Assembly (NCBI GenBank): GCA_007133445.1 | Contig: SLMR01000133.1 | Coordinates: 1-5,481, forward strand | DNA: 5,481 nucleotides | From: Aquisalimonas sp. | Lineage (GTDB): Bacteria; Pseudomonadota; Gammaproteobacteria; Nitrococcales; Aquisalimonadaceae | Direction: 5' to 3' | Shown: in pieces, positions 1-5,481 of the stretch | Numbering within the stretch: position 1 is the stretch's first letter | Layout of the letters: every line of letters starts with the position of its first letter | Notes under the pieces: model-generated | What the model was told of the DNA's origin: nothing | Databases searched by the model: none | What the model saw: only the letters and a program-made list of their open reading frames with translations | Position numbers and translations under genes: made by a program

Positions 1-1
1 C

Positions 2-796
2 CCCCACCTGACCGTGGCCGACAATGTCACCTTCGGCTTGCGCAAGCTCGGCCGCGGCCAGCGGGAGGAGCGGGCGCGGGAGCTGCTGGCACTGGTGCAG
101 CTCGACGGCATGGAGGAACGTTTCCCCCATGAACTGTCCGGCGGCCAGCAGCAACGTGTGGCCCTGGCCCGGGCGCTGGCCCCGGAACCGGAGCTGGTTC
201 TGCTGGACGAGCCCTTCTCCAGCCTGGACGTGGATCTGCGCGAGGGCCTCGCCAACCAGGTCCACGAGATCTTTCGCGAACGCGGTGTTACCGCGGTTCT
301 GGTGACCCACGACCAGAACGAGGCATTCGCCATGGCCGACCAGATCGGGATCATGCGCGAGGGCCAGATCGTCCAGTGGGATACGCCCTACAACCTCTAC
401 CACGAACCCGTGGACCGCTTCGTGGCTGACTTCATCGGCCACGGCCGCTTCGTTCACGGCCGGCTGCTGGATCACGACCTGCTGGATACCGAGGTGGGCG
501 TCATCCGGGGCAACCGGGCCTACGGCTGGCCCGCGGGCACCGAGGTGGACGTGCTGCTGCGCCCCGACGACGTCCTGCCGGCGCCGGAGTCCGAACTGCG
601 CGCCCGCGTGGTCAAGAAGGCCTTCACCGGCGCCGAGACCATCTACACCCTGCGCCTGGACAATGGCAGCGAGGTCCTCTCGCTCTTCCCCAGTCACCAC
701 GACCACGCCATTAACGAGCAGGTGGGCATTCAGATCGACGCCCAGCACCTGGTCGCCTTTCCCCGGAACGACGGCGGCGCCGCGCGGGAGAGCTGA
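2..796 (+). CDS. ABC transporter ATP-binding subunit, FbpC-like (ferric iron type), 5' end missing
   Basis: This is the ATPase subunit of an ABC importer; it would sit on the cytoplasmic face of the membrane and power substrate uptake. The frame is open to the window edge (PHLTV before ADNVTFGL), so the GTG at 14 is an internal valine and the true start lies upstream. By family length (about 340-355 aa) some 85-90 residues with Walker A and the Q-loop are missing. Visible motifs are the ABC signature LSGGQQQR (nt 134-157), Walker B LVLLDEP (nt 194-214), the D-loop SSLD, and the switch histidine in VTHDQ (His codon at 308). A C-terminal TOBE-like domain follows from about nt 550, opening with VLLRPDDV. 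RPDD and the FIGHGRFVHG linker resemble FbpC-type iron transporters more than CysA (sulfate) or PotA (polyamine), but substrate cannot be read from the ATPase alone. The permease and binding protein are probably upstream, and chrA follows after 2 nt. Confidence 0.9.
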   Translation, partial: PHLTVADNVTFGLRKLGRGQREERARELLALVQLDGMEERFPHELSGGQQQRVALARALAPEPELVLLDEPFSSLDVDLREGLANQVHEIFRERGVTAVLVTHDQNEAFAMADQIGIMREGQIVQWDTPYNLYHEPVDRFVADFIGHGRFVHGRLLDHDLLDTEVGVIRGNRAYGWPAGTEVDVLLRPDDVLPAPESELRARVVKKAFTGAETIYTLRLDNGSEVLSLFPSHHDHAINEQVGIQIDAQHLVAFPRNDGGAARES

Positions 797-798
797 CC

Positions 799-2007
799 GT
801 GGCCACGGGCGGCACGGCCCCAAGGCCGCATTCCACGCTCGAAGTCTTTCTGGTCTTCCTCCGCCTGGGGCTGAGTTCCTTCGGCGGTCCGGTGGCACAT
901 CTGGGGTACTACCGCGAAGCCCTGGTCCAGCGCCGCGGCTGGCTGGACGACCAGCAGTATGCGCAGGTGGTGGCCCTGTGCCAGTTCCTCCCCGGCCCCA
1001 GCAGCAGCCAGGTCGGCCAGGCCATCGGTCTCATGCGTGCCGGCCTGCCCGGTCTGTTCGCCGCCTGGCTGGGCTTCACCCTGCCATCGGCGGTAATCAT
1101 GATCGGTCTCGCCGTGGCCGTAGGCACCGTGGGCGCCGAGGCGATTACCGGCGCCGGCTGGCTGCACGGGCTCAAGCTGGCTGCGGTGGCGGTGGTGGCC
1201 CATGCCGTGATCAGCATGGGCCGGTCGCTCTCCCCGGACTGGCCAAGACTGCTGATCACCGCCATCGCCCTGGCGGCGGCCGCCGTATGGGCCAATCCTG
1301 CGGGCCAGCTGGGCGCACTCCTGCTGGGCGGGATCCTGGCCTTCATCCTGCCCCTGTCCCGCAGCGTCGGGGCGGTCGCGGCCGGCCTGAACGTCCCGGT
1401 CTCCCGGCGAACCGCCGGCGCCAGCCTGGGCCTGTTCGCGCTGGGGCTGGCCGGTCTGCCGCTGCTCACGGCGCTGGCGCCCGGGGGGCTGCTCGGCCTC
1501 ATTGACGGTGTGTACCGTGCCGGCTCGCTGGTGTTCGGCGGCGGCCACGTGGTGCTGCCCCTGCTGGAGCGGGAAGTGGCGGCGCCCGCCGGCGTCGACA
1601 GCAGCAGCTTCCTGGCCGGCTACGGGGTCGCCCAGGCGCTGCCGGGCCCCCTGTTCAGCTTCGCCGGCTACCTGGGCGCCGAGGCGCAGCCCCACATGCC
1701 GCTGATCGGCGGGGTCATCGCCGTGATCGCGATCTTCCTGCCCGGCACGCTGTTGCTGGTGGGCGTGCTGCCCTACTGGGACCGCATCAGCGGCATCGCC
1801 GCGATTCGCCGCGCCGTCGCCGGCATCAATGCCGGCGTCGTCGGTCTGCTGGCCGCCATTCTCTGGGACCCAGTGATTCAGGTCGGGATTACCGGAATCA
1901 CCGAGTTCGCCATCGCAGCCGCGGCATTCACCCTGCTCATGGCCACGCGCTTCCCCGTCTATCTTCTGGTACCGGTCTGTGCCGCGGTGGGATGGCTGCT
2001 GCTCTGA
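799..2007 (+). CDS. chrA: Chromate transporter, CHR family (ChrA)
   Basis: This is an inner-membrane carrier of the CHR family, whose characterised members export chromate and give chromate resistance. The 402 aa length fits the two-domain (long-chain) form. The N-terminal half has FGGPVAHLGYYRE (res 28-40) and CQFLPGPSSSQ (61-71). The C-terminal half repeats the pattern as FGGGHVVLPLL (246-256) and AQALPGPLF (278-286), the internal duplication known for the family. Many hydrophobic stretches separate the motifs (for example 93-111, 124-140, 150-164, 171-185, 303-325, 342-356, 368-380, 386-402). The GTG start lies 2 nt after the ATPase stop, with a GGAGAG Shine-Dalgarno (787-792) inside the end of the upstream gene and a 6-nt gap, so coupling is likely. 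No chrB-like regulator is visible. Many CHR proteins are named by homology only, so chromate as substrate is inferred. Confidence 0.95.
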   Translation: MATGGTAPRPHSTLEVFLVFLRLGLSSFGGPVAHLGYYREALVQRRGWLDDQQYAQVVALCQFLPGPSSSQVGQAIGLMRAGLPGLFAAWLGFTLPSAVIMIGLAVAVGTVGAEAITGAGWLHGLKLAAVAVVAHAVISMGRSLSPDWPRLLITAIALAAAAVWANPAGQLGALLLGGILAFILPLSRSVGAVAAGLNVPVSRRTAGASLGLFALGLAGLPLLTALAPGGLLGLIDGVYRAGSLVFGGGHVVLPLLEREVAAPAGVDSSSFLAGYGVAQALPGPLFSFAGYLGAEAQPHMPLIGGVIAVIAIFLPGTLLLVGVLPYWDRISGIAAIRRAVAGINAGVVGLLAAILWDPVIQVGITGITEFAIAAAAFTLLMATRFPVYLLVPVCAAVGWLLL

Positions 2008-2050
2008 CGGGCACGCACCGGCCCGCCCGCCGATCGCGACCACACCGGCA

Positions 2051-2875
2051 TCAGGCGCTGACGCGCTCCCGCGACTCAGGGCCAACGCCACTCCGCAGCC
2101 CACGCCGCGGTGGCTCGGAAGGCAAGCCCAGCGCGTCGAGCATCAGCGCCCGACTCTGCTGGGACAGATCGCTGCGGCGCATCCCTTCCACTTCGATAGG
2201 CTCACAGACCCGGATCACGCACTCGGTACGCGACTCACCCGCAAGACGCCAGACGTGAGGCAGCAGGCCTTCGTTGTCCACGAACGGGGCATTGGCGCTG
2301 ACATCCCCGGATGCATCGAGGTAGAGCAGCACGAGCGGCTGCACCGGCACACGCGCCTCCAGAGCCGCCTGATAAAGCCGCGGACGGAACGGCAACATCT
2401 CCCGTCCGGGACTGGTGGTACCCTCCGGGAAGAAGACCACATGGTGGCCTTCCTTGAGCCGCTGCACCATCACCTCGGTGGCCACGCCGGAGGCGTTGCG
2501 ACCGCCGCGCTCGATGTACAGGGTTCCCAGCGCCGACGCCGCGGCGCCAATTCCGGGCCAGGAGCGCACCTCTGCCTTGCTGAGAAACGACACCGGCCAG
2601 TACGCGGTGATCACAAGGATGTCCAGCCAGGAAAGGTGGTTGCTCACGATCAAAGCTGGCGGCGGCAGCAGATTGGGTCCCTCGACGCTCAGTCGCACCC
2701 CCAGAAGCCGGCAGATGCTCCAGGACCAGAATTTCTGCATCTGCCGCGCGGCACCGCCGTGCAATGGATTCCCACGCAGGCGATCCCACGCCGCGGCGAG
2801 GAGGATCGCCACCACGCCGAGGATGACGTGGACCAGTAACAGCGGAATGCGAGTGATGCGTCTGAAAGTGCGCAT
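2051..2875 (-). CDS. plsC: 1-acyl-sn-glycerol-3-phosphate acyltransferase family protein (PlsC-like)
   Basis: This is a membrane-associated acyltransferase of the PlsC/LPLAT family, which typically adds the second acyl chain to lysophosphatidic acid to make phosphatidic acid. All family blocks are present in 274 aa: motif I NHLSWLD (res 79-85, catalytic H80 and D85 in HX4D), motif II LGTLYIERG (116-124), motif III FPEGTTS (149-155), and motif IV VPVQPLVLLY (176-185). A hydrophobic segment at about 10-30 is a probable membrane anchor. I chose the ATG at 2875 because AAGGA sits 6 nt upstream. A GTG at 2899 would add 8 residues (MHLRQGRG) without a clear ribosome site. The gene ends 43 bp from chrA, tail to tail. 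Bacteria often carry several PlsC paralogues, including lyso-ornithine lipid acyltransferases, so the exact acceptor is uncertain. It could share a transcript with the DUF1631 gene 113 bp upstream. Confidence 0.9.
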   Translation of the reverse strand: MRTFRRITRIPLLLVHVILGVVAILLAAAWDRLRGNPLHGGAARQMQKFWSWSICRLLGVRLSVEGPNLLPPPALIVSNHLSWLDILVITAYWPVSFLSKAEVRSWPGIGAAASALGTLYIERGGRNASGVATEVMVQRLKEGHHVVFFPEGTTSPGREMLPFRPRLYQAALEARVPVQPLVLLYLDASGDVSANAPFVDNEGLLPHVWRLAGESRTECVIRVCEPIEVEGMRRSDLSQQSRALMLDALGLPSEPPRRGLRSGVGPESRERVSA

Positions 2876-2881
2876 GCCCCG

Positions 2882-2886
2882 TCCTT
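2882..2886 (-). promoter_or_regulatory. Ribosome binding site deciding the plsC start
   Basis: On the minus strand AAGGA lies 6 nt before the ATG at 2875. The in-frame GTG at 2899 has no comparable purine-rich site at proper spacing, so this element favours the shorter protein. Confidence 0.6.
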
Positions 2887-2902
2887 GTCGCAAATGCACC
2901 TC

Positions 2903-2908
2903 ATTCTA
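2903..2908 (-). promoter_or_regulatory. Possible -10 element for plsC
   Basis: The minus strand reads TAGAAT, a 5/6 match to TATAAT, about 28 nt before the plsC ATG. No good -35 is seen at 16-19 nt upstream, so this is weak. If used, transcription would start near 2896, inside the longer GTG-started version of the gene, which again favours the ATG at 2875. The alternative is read-through from the DUF1631 gene. Confidence 0.2.
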
Positions 2909-2988
2909 CGACAGATCGACTGAATCGCCACAGGGCGAGGACTCGCTCCGGACGACCAACCGCGCCCCACCACGCGACGATCACACCA

Positions 2989-5160
2989 TCAGCACGCGCC
3001 CGCCATGGAGCGCAGGTCCGCCACCACCTTCTCCAGCGCCTTGTCAAACAGCATGTTGTCATCGAGGACCACCACGGCCTCACGACGCAGCGCATGGGCC
3101 AATTCGTCGCGGCGCCGGTCAGCCAGCTTGAAGCCGGCACGGTTGACGAAGATCAGTCGATCACCGTCTGCGAGCCTGGCGGATAGTTTGGCGCGCAGAT
3201 GTTTGCCGCTGTCCTGGCGGAACTCGAACCAGGTGCCGACGGCGACCTGGTCCAGGCGCTCGCGATACGCCCCCAGGCCGTCGTCGGCCGGCGCCGCCTC
3301 GGCCCGCGCAGGAAACTCCGCCTCATGGTCACTCGACGAAGGCTGGCCGGCCGGGGACGTGCCAGCATCGGGTTGCCGGCACAGCATGAGAATGTGTTCC
3401 TGCTCCAACGCCTTGAACAGCCTGGTCATCTCCATCGGGTTGAACATCACCGCGTTGAGCTCCGTGCGCAGGTCATGCAGCAGCGGCGGGATATCGCTGA
3501 CCAGCTGCCTGCGCGAGGCATGGTCGGGCTTCGGATCGAGACTCCAGATCAGGCGCTCGGCCACGGCGAGCTTCGTCCGCCAGGCCTCACTGTCTTCCCC
3601 TTCACGCAGCAGCGTGATGAACAGGACCTGGGACCAGCCCTCGTGCAGGAGACGCTCACCGCATTCCGGCAACTTCCGGTCACCGATGAGCTCCCGCAGC
3701 GCGGCCTCCACCTTCTCCCTGGCGGAATCCACTCTCGCTTTGCCTTTCGCCGCCTCGCGGGTTCGCTCTTCGATCTGCCGCGCCCGGGCACGATCCTCCT
3801 CCAGAAACTGGCGGAACTCCTCACGGGCGTCCTCGAATACCGCCACGTCGTCGCTGAACTCCTCCAGTACCCGGGTGACGACGCGGGCAATGGCCTGATA
3901 TAGCGGATCACGCTCGGGACTTTCGTTCGCCGACCAACCCACACCTGCGCGGGCAACGTCGTTGACCAGGCAACGCGCGGGATGATTGCGCTGGCTGAAG
4001 AAGGCACGATCCAGCAACGCCACCTTGAGCACCGGGATCTGCAGGCGCACCACCAGAACCTTGATGCTGTCCGGGAGGTTGGGATCATCCAGGACCGCAT
4101 CGAACAGCATGCTGACGATGTCGATGGTGTCTTCCTCGGCCTGCCCGATCGCCGCACGGCCTCCGTTGCGATCACCCAGTTGTTGACGCACGTGCTGCTT
4201 GAGCGCATCCGGGGTCAGTGGTACCACGTTGCCCGGTTCCGGAACCGCATCCGGTTCGTCCTGCACCTGCAGTCCGGACAGGGTCTGCAGGACGTCCTGC
4301 ACCGAGGCCACCTGGACGCCCGCAGCGGGCCCTGTACCGGATGCTTGCTCCGGCCCACGCCGGGCGGCGAGGAGATTCTGCAGCACGGCGAACTCCTCTT
4401 CGGCGTCCTGCCCGGCGAGTTCGCCGGAGCCACGCGCAGCCGGCTCTGGCTGTGGCGACCGCGGCGGCGCCGGGCGGCGCGACACCGGGGCGCGGGCCTT
4501 CGGGCGAATGGTGGGAAGCACTCCGGCATTGATGAACAGCTGATTGAGCTCTTCATAGAATCCGCCCAGCTGCGTGACCACGTGGCGGTCGAACAGCTTG
4601 AAGAGAACCAGCCGCGGCTGAATGTCCATCTTCAGGACGGTCGCACCCTCCTCCAGGGCGGCGCCGATCCTCCGCGGGTCCACCGGGTTGGTTGCGGCCG
4701 AGGCCCACACCCTGCCGCTGTCGGCATTCAGGCGCTGACAGAGATGGTCGAGGGCCTGGCTGTGGCGCGCCTGCGCCTTTGAAACCATGCCGTCGATCGC
4801 CAGCTCTTCCTCCAGACGTTCGTCATCCACCAGGCTGAGCTCGTCCGGGGCATCATTGTCCGGTTGCGGTTGCCGGGCCACTGGTTCGCCCCGGTACGCC
4901 GCTTCCAGCCCCTCGAGAAAGCGCGCTTCGAATTCCTCACGCCCACGGCGTACCTCGTGCATGGCCTCGAAGAACATCCGCTGCTCCTCGCTGCCGGCAT
5001 CCTTGCCGCGCTCGAACATGGCGTCGTCGGCCTGCTCAAGCATGTTGCGGACCAGCGCCATCAGCCGTTCACTGGCAAGCTGCCAAAACCGCTCCTGCAG
5101 CCCGGTCCGACCACTGCGGGCGCTGCTGCTGAACGGGACGATATTGTTTTCCGAAGACAT
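2989..5160 (-). CDS. DUF1631 domain-containing protein, function unknown
   Basis: This is a 723-residue soluble protein with no signal peptide or membrane segment. I recognise DUF1631 from its general pattern, above all the conserved central block LFDAVLDDPNLPD followed by LQIPVLKVALLDRAFFSQ and HPARCLVNDVA (res about 352-404). Layout: a helical N-terminal part (about 20-220); a Pro/Ala/Gln-rich low-complexity linker (about 221-315); the central block; a highly charged, probably coiled-coil helix (about 435-500); more helices to about 595; a Ser/Pro/Ala-rich linker (about 598-628); and a compact C-terminal domain (about 630-720) with GTWFEFR, LIFVNRAGFKLAD and LDDNMLFDKAL. That last domain looks beta-rich and faintly PilZ-like but lacks the RxxxR and D/NxSxxG c-di-GMP motifs. 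I chose the ATG at 5160 over the GTG at 5169 because GGTGA fits it as ribosome site. I see no enzyme active site; a catalytic name from automatic annotation would be unsupported. Confidence 0.85.
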   Translation of the reverse strand: MSSENNIVPFSSSARSGRTGLQERFWQLASERLMALVRNMLEQADDAMFERGKDAGSEEQRMFFEAMHEVRRGREEFEARFLEGLEAAYRGEPVARQPQPDNDAPDELSLVDDERLEEELAIDGMVSKAQARHSQALDHLCQRLNADSGRVWASAATNPVDPRRIGAALEEGATVLKMDIQPRLVLFKLFDRHVVTQLGGFYEELNQLFINAGVLPTIRPKARAPVSRRPAPPRSPQPEPAARGSGELAGQDAEEEFAVLQNLLAARRGPEQASGTGPAAGVQVASVQDVLQTLSGLQVQDEPDAVPEPGNVVPLTPDALKQHVRQQLGDRNGGRAAIGQAEEDTIDIVSMLFDAVLDDPNLPDSIKVLVVRLQIPVLKVALLDRAFFSQRNHPARCLVNDVARAGVGWSANESPERDPLYQAIARVVTRVLEEFSDDVAVFEDAREEFRQFLEEDRARARQIEERTREAAKGKARVDSAREKVEAALRELIGDRKLPECGERLLHEGWSQVLFITLLREGEDSEAWRTKLAVAERLIWSLDPKPDHASRRQLVSDIPPLLHDLRTELNAVMFNPMEMTRLFKALEQEHILMLCRQPDAGTSPAGQPSSSDHEAEFPARAEAAPADDGLGAYRERLDQVAVGTWFEFRQDSGKHLRAKLSARLADGDRLIFVNRAGFKLADRRRDELAHALRREAVVVLDDNMLFDKALEKVVADLRSMAGAC

Positions 5161-5165
5161 GGCAG

Positions 5166-5170
5166 TCACC
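5166..5170 (-). promoter_or_regulatory. Ribosome binding site deciding the DUF1631 gene start
   Basis: The minus strand reads GGTGA, then 5 nt, then the ATG at 5160. The alternative GTG start at 5169 lies inside this element and has no purine-rich site of its own, so ATG is the better start. Confidence 0.5.
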
Positions 5171-5202
5171 GTGCATCACGAAGGCGTTGTTTTTCTCTAT
5201 CG

Positions 5203-5208
5203 CTTATA
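5203..5208 (-). promoter_or_regulatory. -10 element of the DUF1631 gene promoter
   Basis: The minus strand reads TATAAG (5/6 to TATAAT), 42 nt before the ATG. A start point 7 nt downstream would be at 5196, giving a leader of about 36 nt. At 15-17 nt upstream there is only a GC-rich stretch (GGCGG) with no -35 resemblance. A -35-like TTGATA lies at 5212-5217 but only 3 nt from this hexamer, so it cannot pair with it. A weak -35 together with the CRP-like site upstream suggests an activator-dependent promoter. Confidence 0.4.
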
Positions 5209-5229
5209 GGGTATCAAGGGACGAACCGC

Positions 5230-5245
5230 CGTGACTCCCATCACA
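5230..5245. promoter_or_regulatory. CRP/Vfr-like operator in the divergent intergenic region
   Basis: The + strand reads CGTGA-N6-TCACA, matching 9 of 10 core bases of the CRP consensus TGTGA-N6-TCACA. The centre (5237.5) is at -41.5 from the start point predicted for the DUF1631 gene (5196), the classic class II activator position. From the fbaB start predicted near 5295 the centre is about -57.5, which does not match the preferred -61.5 exactly. Binding by CRP, Vfr or another FNR-family protein is inferred. Confidence 0.45.
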
Positions 5246-5259
5246 GGCAACACATCCGG

Positions 5260-5288
5260 TTACTGCGGCGGTCAAAAATCCCTATAAT
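5260..5288 (+). promoter_or_regulatory. Sigma-70 type promoter of fbaB
   Basis: A perfect TATAAT lies at 5283-5288. The best-placed -35 is TTACTG at 5260-5265 (17-bp spacer), which is poor. The bases after the -10 (CGGGCCCC, 5289-5296) form a GC-rich discriminator, a feature often linked to stringent (ppGpp) or supercoiling sensitivity. Transcription should begin near 5295, giving a leader of about 77 nt before the fbaB ATG. Confidence 0.6.
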
Positions 5289-5301
5289 CGGGCCCCTGTC
5301 G

Positions 5302-5313
5302 AGCGGCGCCGCT
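5302..5313. repeat. 12-bp perfect palindrome in the fbaB leader
   Basis: AGCGGCGCCGCT is self-complementary over all 12 bases and lies just inside the predicted fbaB transcript (about +8 to +19). It could be an operator half-site pair or simply GC-rich sequence. As RNA it would not fold on itself well, because it leaves no loop. Confidence 0.35.
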
Positions 5314-5371
5314 GCTGCTGGCCGCACGCCGACACGCGGACCCGCCATTGAACAACCAGTGGAGAACAGGA

Positions 5372-5481
5372 ATGACGGATATCCAGGCCCTGCTGGGCGA
5401 CGAAGCCGAGGCGCTGTTAGGCCACCGCTGCGAGGGCATCCCCAAGGATCGACTCCATCTGCCCGGTACTGACTACGTCGA
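5372..5481 (+). CDS. fbaB: Fructose-bisphosphate aldolase, class I (FbaB), 3' end missing
   Basis: FbaB cleaves fructose 1,6-bisphosphate to dihydroxyacetone phosphate and glyceraldehyde 3-phosphate, or runs in reverse in gluconeogenesis, through a Schiff-base lysine in the cytoplasm. Only the first 36 codons are in the window. They read MTDIQALLG, then LLGHRCEGIPKDRLHLPG and TDYVD, matching the E. coli FbaB N-terminus from memory (MTDIAQLLG, LLQHRC, LPGHDYVD) with no gap. The catalytic lysine lies far downstream and cannot be checked. The ATG has GGAG at 5361-5364, 7 nt upstream. The gene is divergent from the DUF1631 gene and shares a 211-bp control region with it. The identification rests on a short stretch but that stretch is characteristic. 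Confidence 0.88.
   Translation, partial: MTDIQALLGDEAEALLGHRCEGIPKDRLHLPGTDYV

Noticed and set aside
14..16. GTG at 14 as the start of the ABC ATPase gene
   Set aside because: The codons before it (PHLT) continue the conserved family sequence, and a protein starting here would lack Walker A. The gene is cut by the window edge.
2008..2025. Inverted repeat CGGGC/GCCCG just after the chrA stop, considered as a terminator
   Set aside because: The stem is only 5 bp with an 8-nt loop and no T-run follows. I see no convincing terminator in the 43 bp between chrA and plsC.
730..2103. A 457-codon open frame on the minus strand across chrA
   Set aside because: Its product is Gly/Gln/Ala/Arg-rich low-complexity sequence with no recognisable domain. 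It lies antisense to chrA, whose motifs are unmistakable, and long antisense frames are expected at this GC content.
2933..2948. Small hairpin (GCGAG/CTCGC, loop of 2) between the DUF1631 gene and plsC, considered as terminator or attenuator
   Set aside because: The loop is too tight, the extension needs a mismatch in the minus-strand RNA, and there is no T-run. This leaves read-through into plsC possible.
3982..4782. A 266-codon open frame on the plus strand inside the DUF1631 gene
   Set aside because: It is antisense to conserved DUF1631 sequence, shows no family motif, and has composition typical of a reverse-frame shadow.
5203..5217. FNR-type site (TTGAT-N4-ATCAA) on the minus strand beginning with TTGAT
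   Set aside because: The second half reads TATAA rather than ATCAA and overlaps the -10 element, so it is not a credible FNR site.
4864..5472. A plus-strand open frame covering the divergent intergenic region and the start of fbaB
   Set aside because: It runs through the DUF1631 start, both promoters and the fbaB start in a different frame from FbaB, and its product has no recognisable domain.

Overview
The window reads as ordinary chromosome of a high-GC proteobacterium, most likely a gammaproteobacterium. The evidence is strong G/C preference at third codon positions, a DUF1631-family protein, an FbaB-type class I aldolase close to the E. coli protein at its N-terminus, and a CRP-like operator. 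An Ectothiorhodospiraceae- or Halomonas-like host would fit, but that is an impression, not a result. I see no mobile element, CRISPR array, tRNA, rRNA or integration scar.

The left third (2-2007, + strand) holds the 3' part of an ABC-transporter ATPase gene of the FbpC-like (ferric iron) type with a C-terminal TOBE-like domain. Two bases after its stop, a GTG-started chrA gene (chromate/CHR-family transporter, 402 aa) begins. The two are almost certainly co-transcribed and probably translationally coupled. The middle (2051-5160, - strand) converges on chrA and holds a PlsC-type lysophospholipid acyltransferase gene downstream of a 723-residue DUF1631 protein of unknown function. A 113-bp gap separates these two, so plsC may be read through from the upstream gene, transcribed from its own promoter, or both.

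The right end (5161-5371) is a 211-bp divergent intergenic region. To its left lies the DUF1631 gene; to its right the first 36 codons of a class I fructose-bisphosphate aldolase gene (fbaB) run off the window. The intergenic region holds a perfect TATAAT facing fbaB, a TATAAG facing the DUF1631 gene, and a 9/10 match to the CRP core site TGTGA-N6-TCACA. The CRP-like site is centred 41.5 bp upstream of the start point predicted for the DUF1631 promoter, which is class II activator geometry, and that promoter has no recognisable -35. This is the most informative regulatory signal here. It links an uncharacterised protein to the same control region as a glycolysis/gluconeogenesis gene.

I found no convincing new defence, mobile or RNA-based system. 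The real unknown is the DUF1631 protein; the points worth following up are its CRP-like promoter, its C-terminal domain, and the ABC ATPase-chrA pairing.
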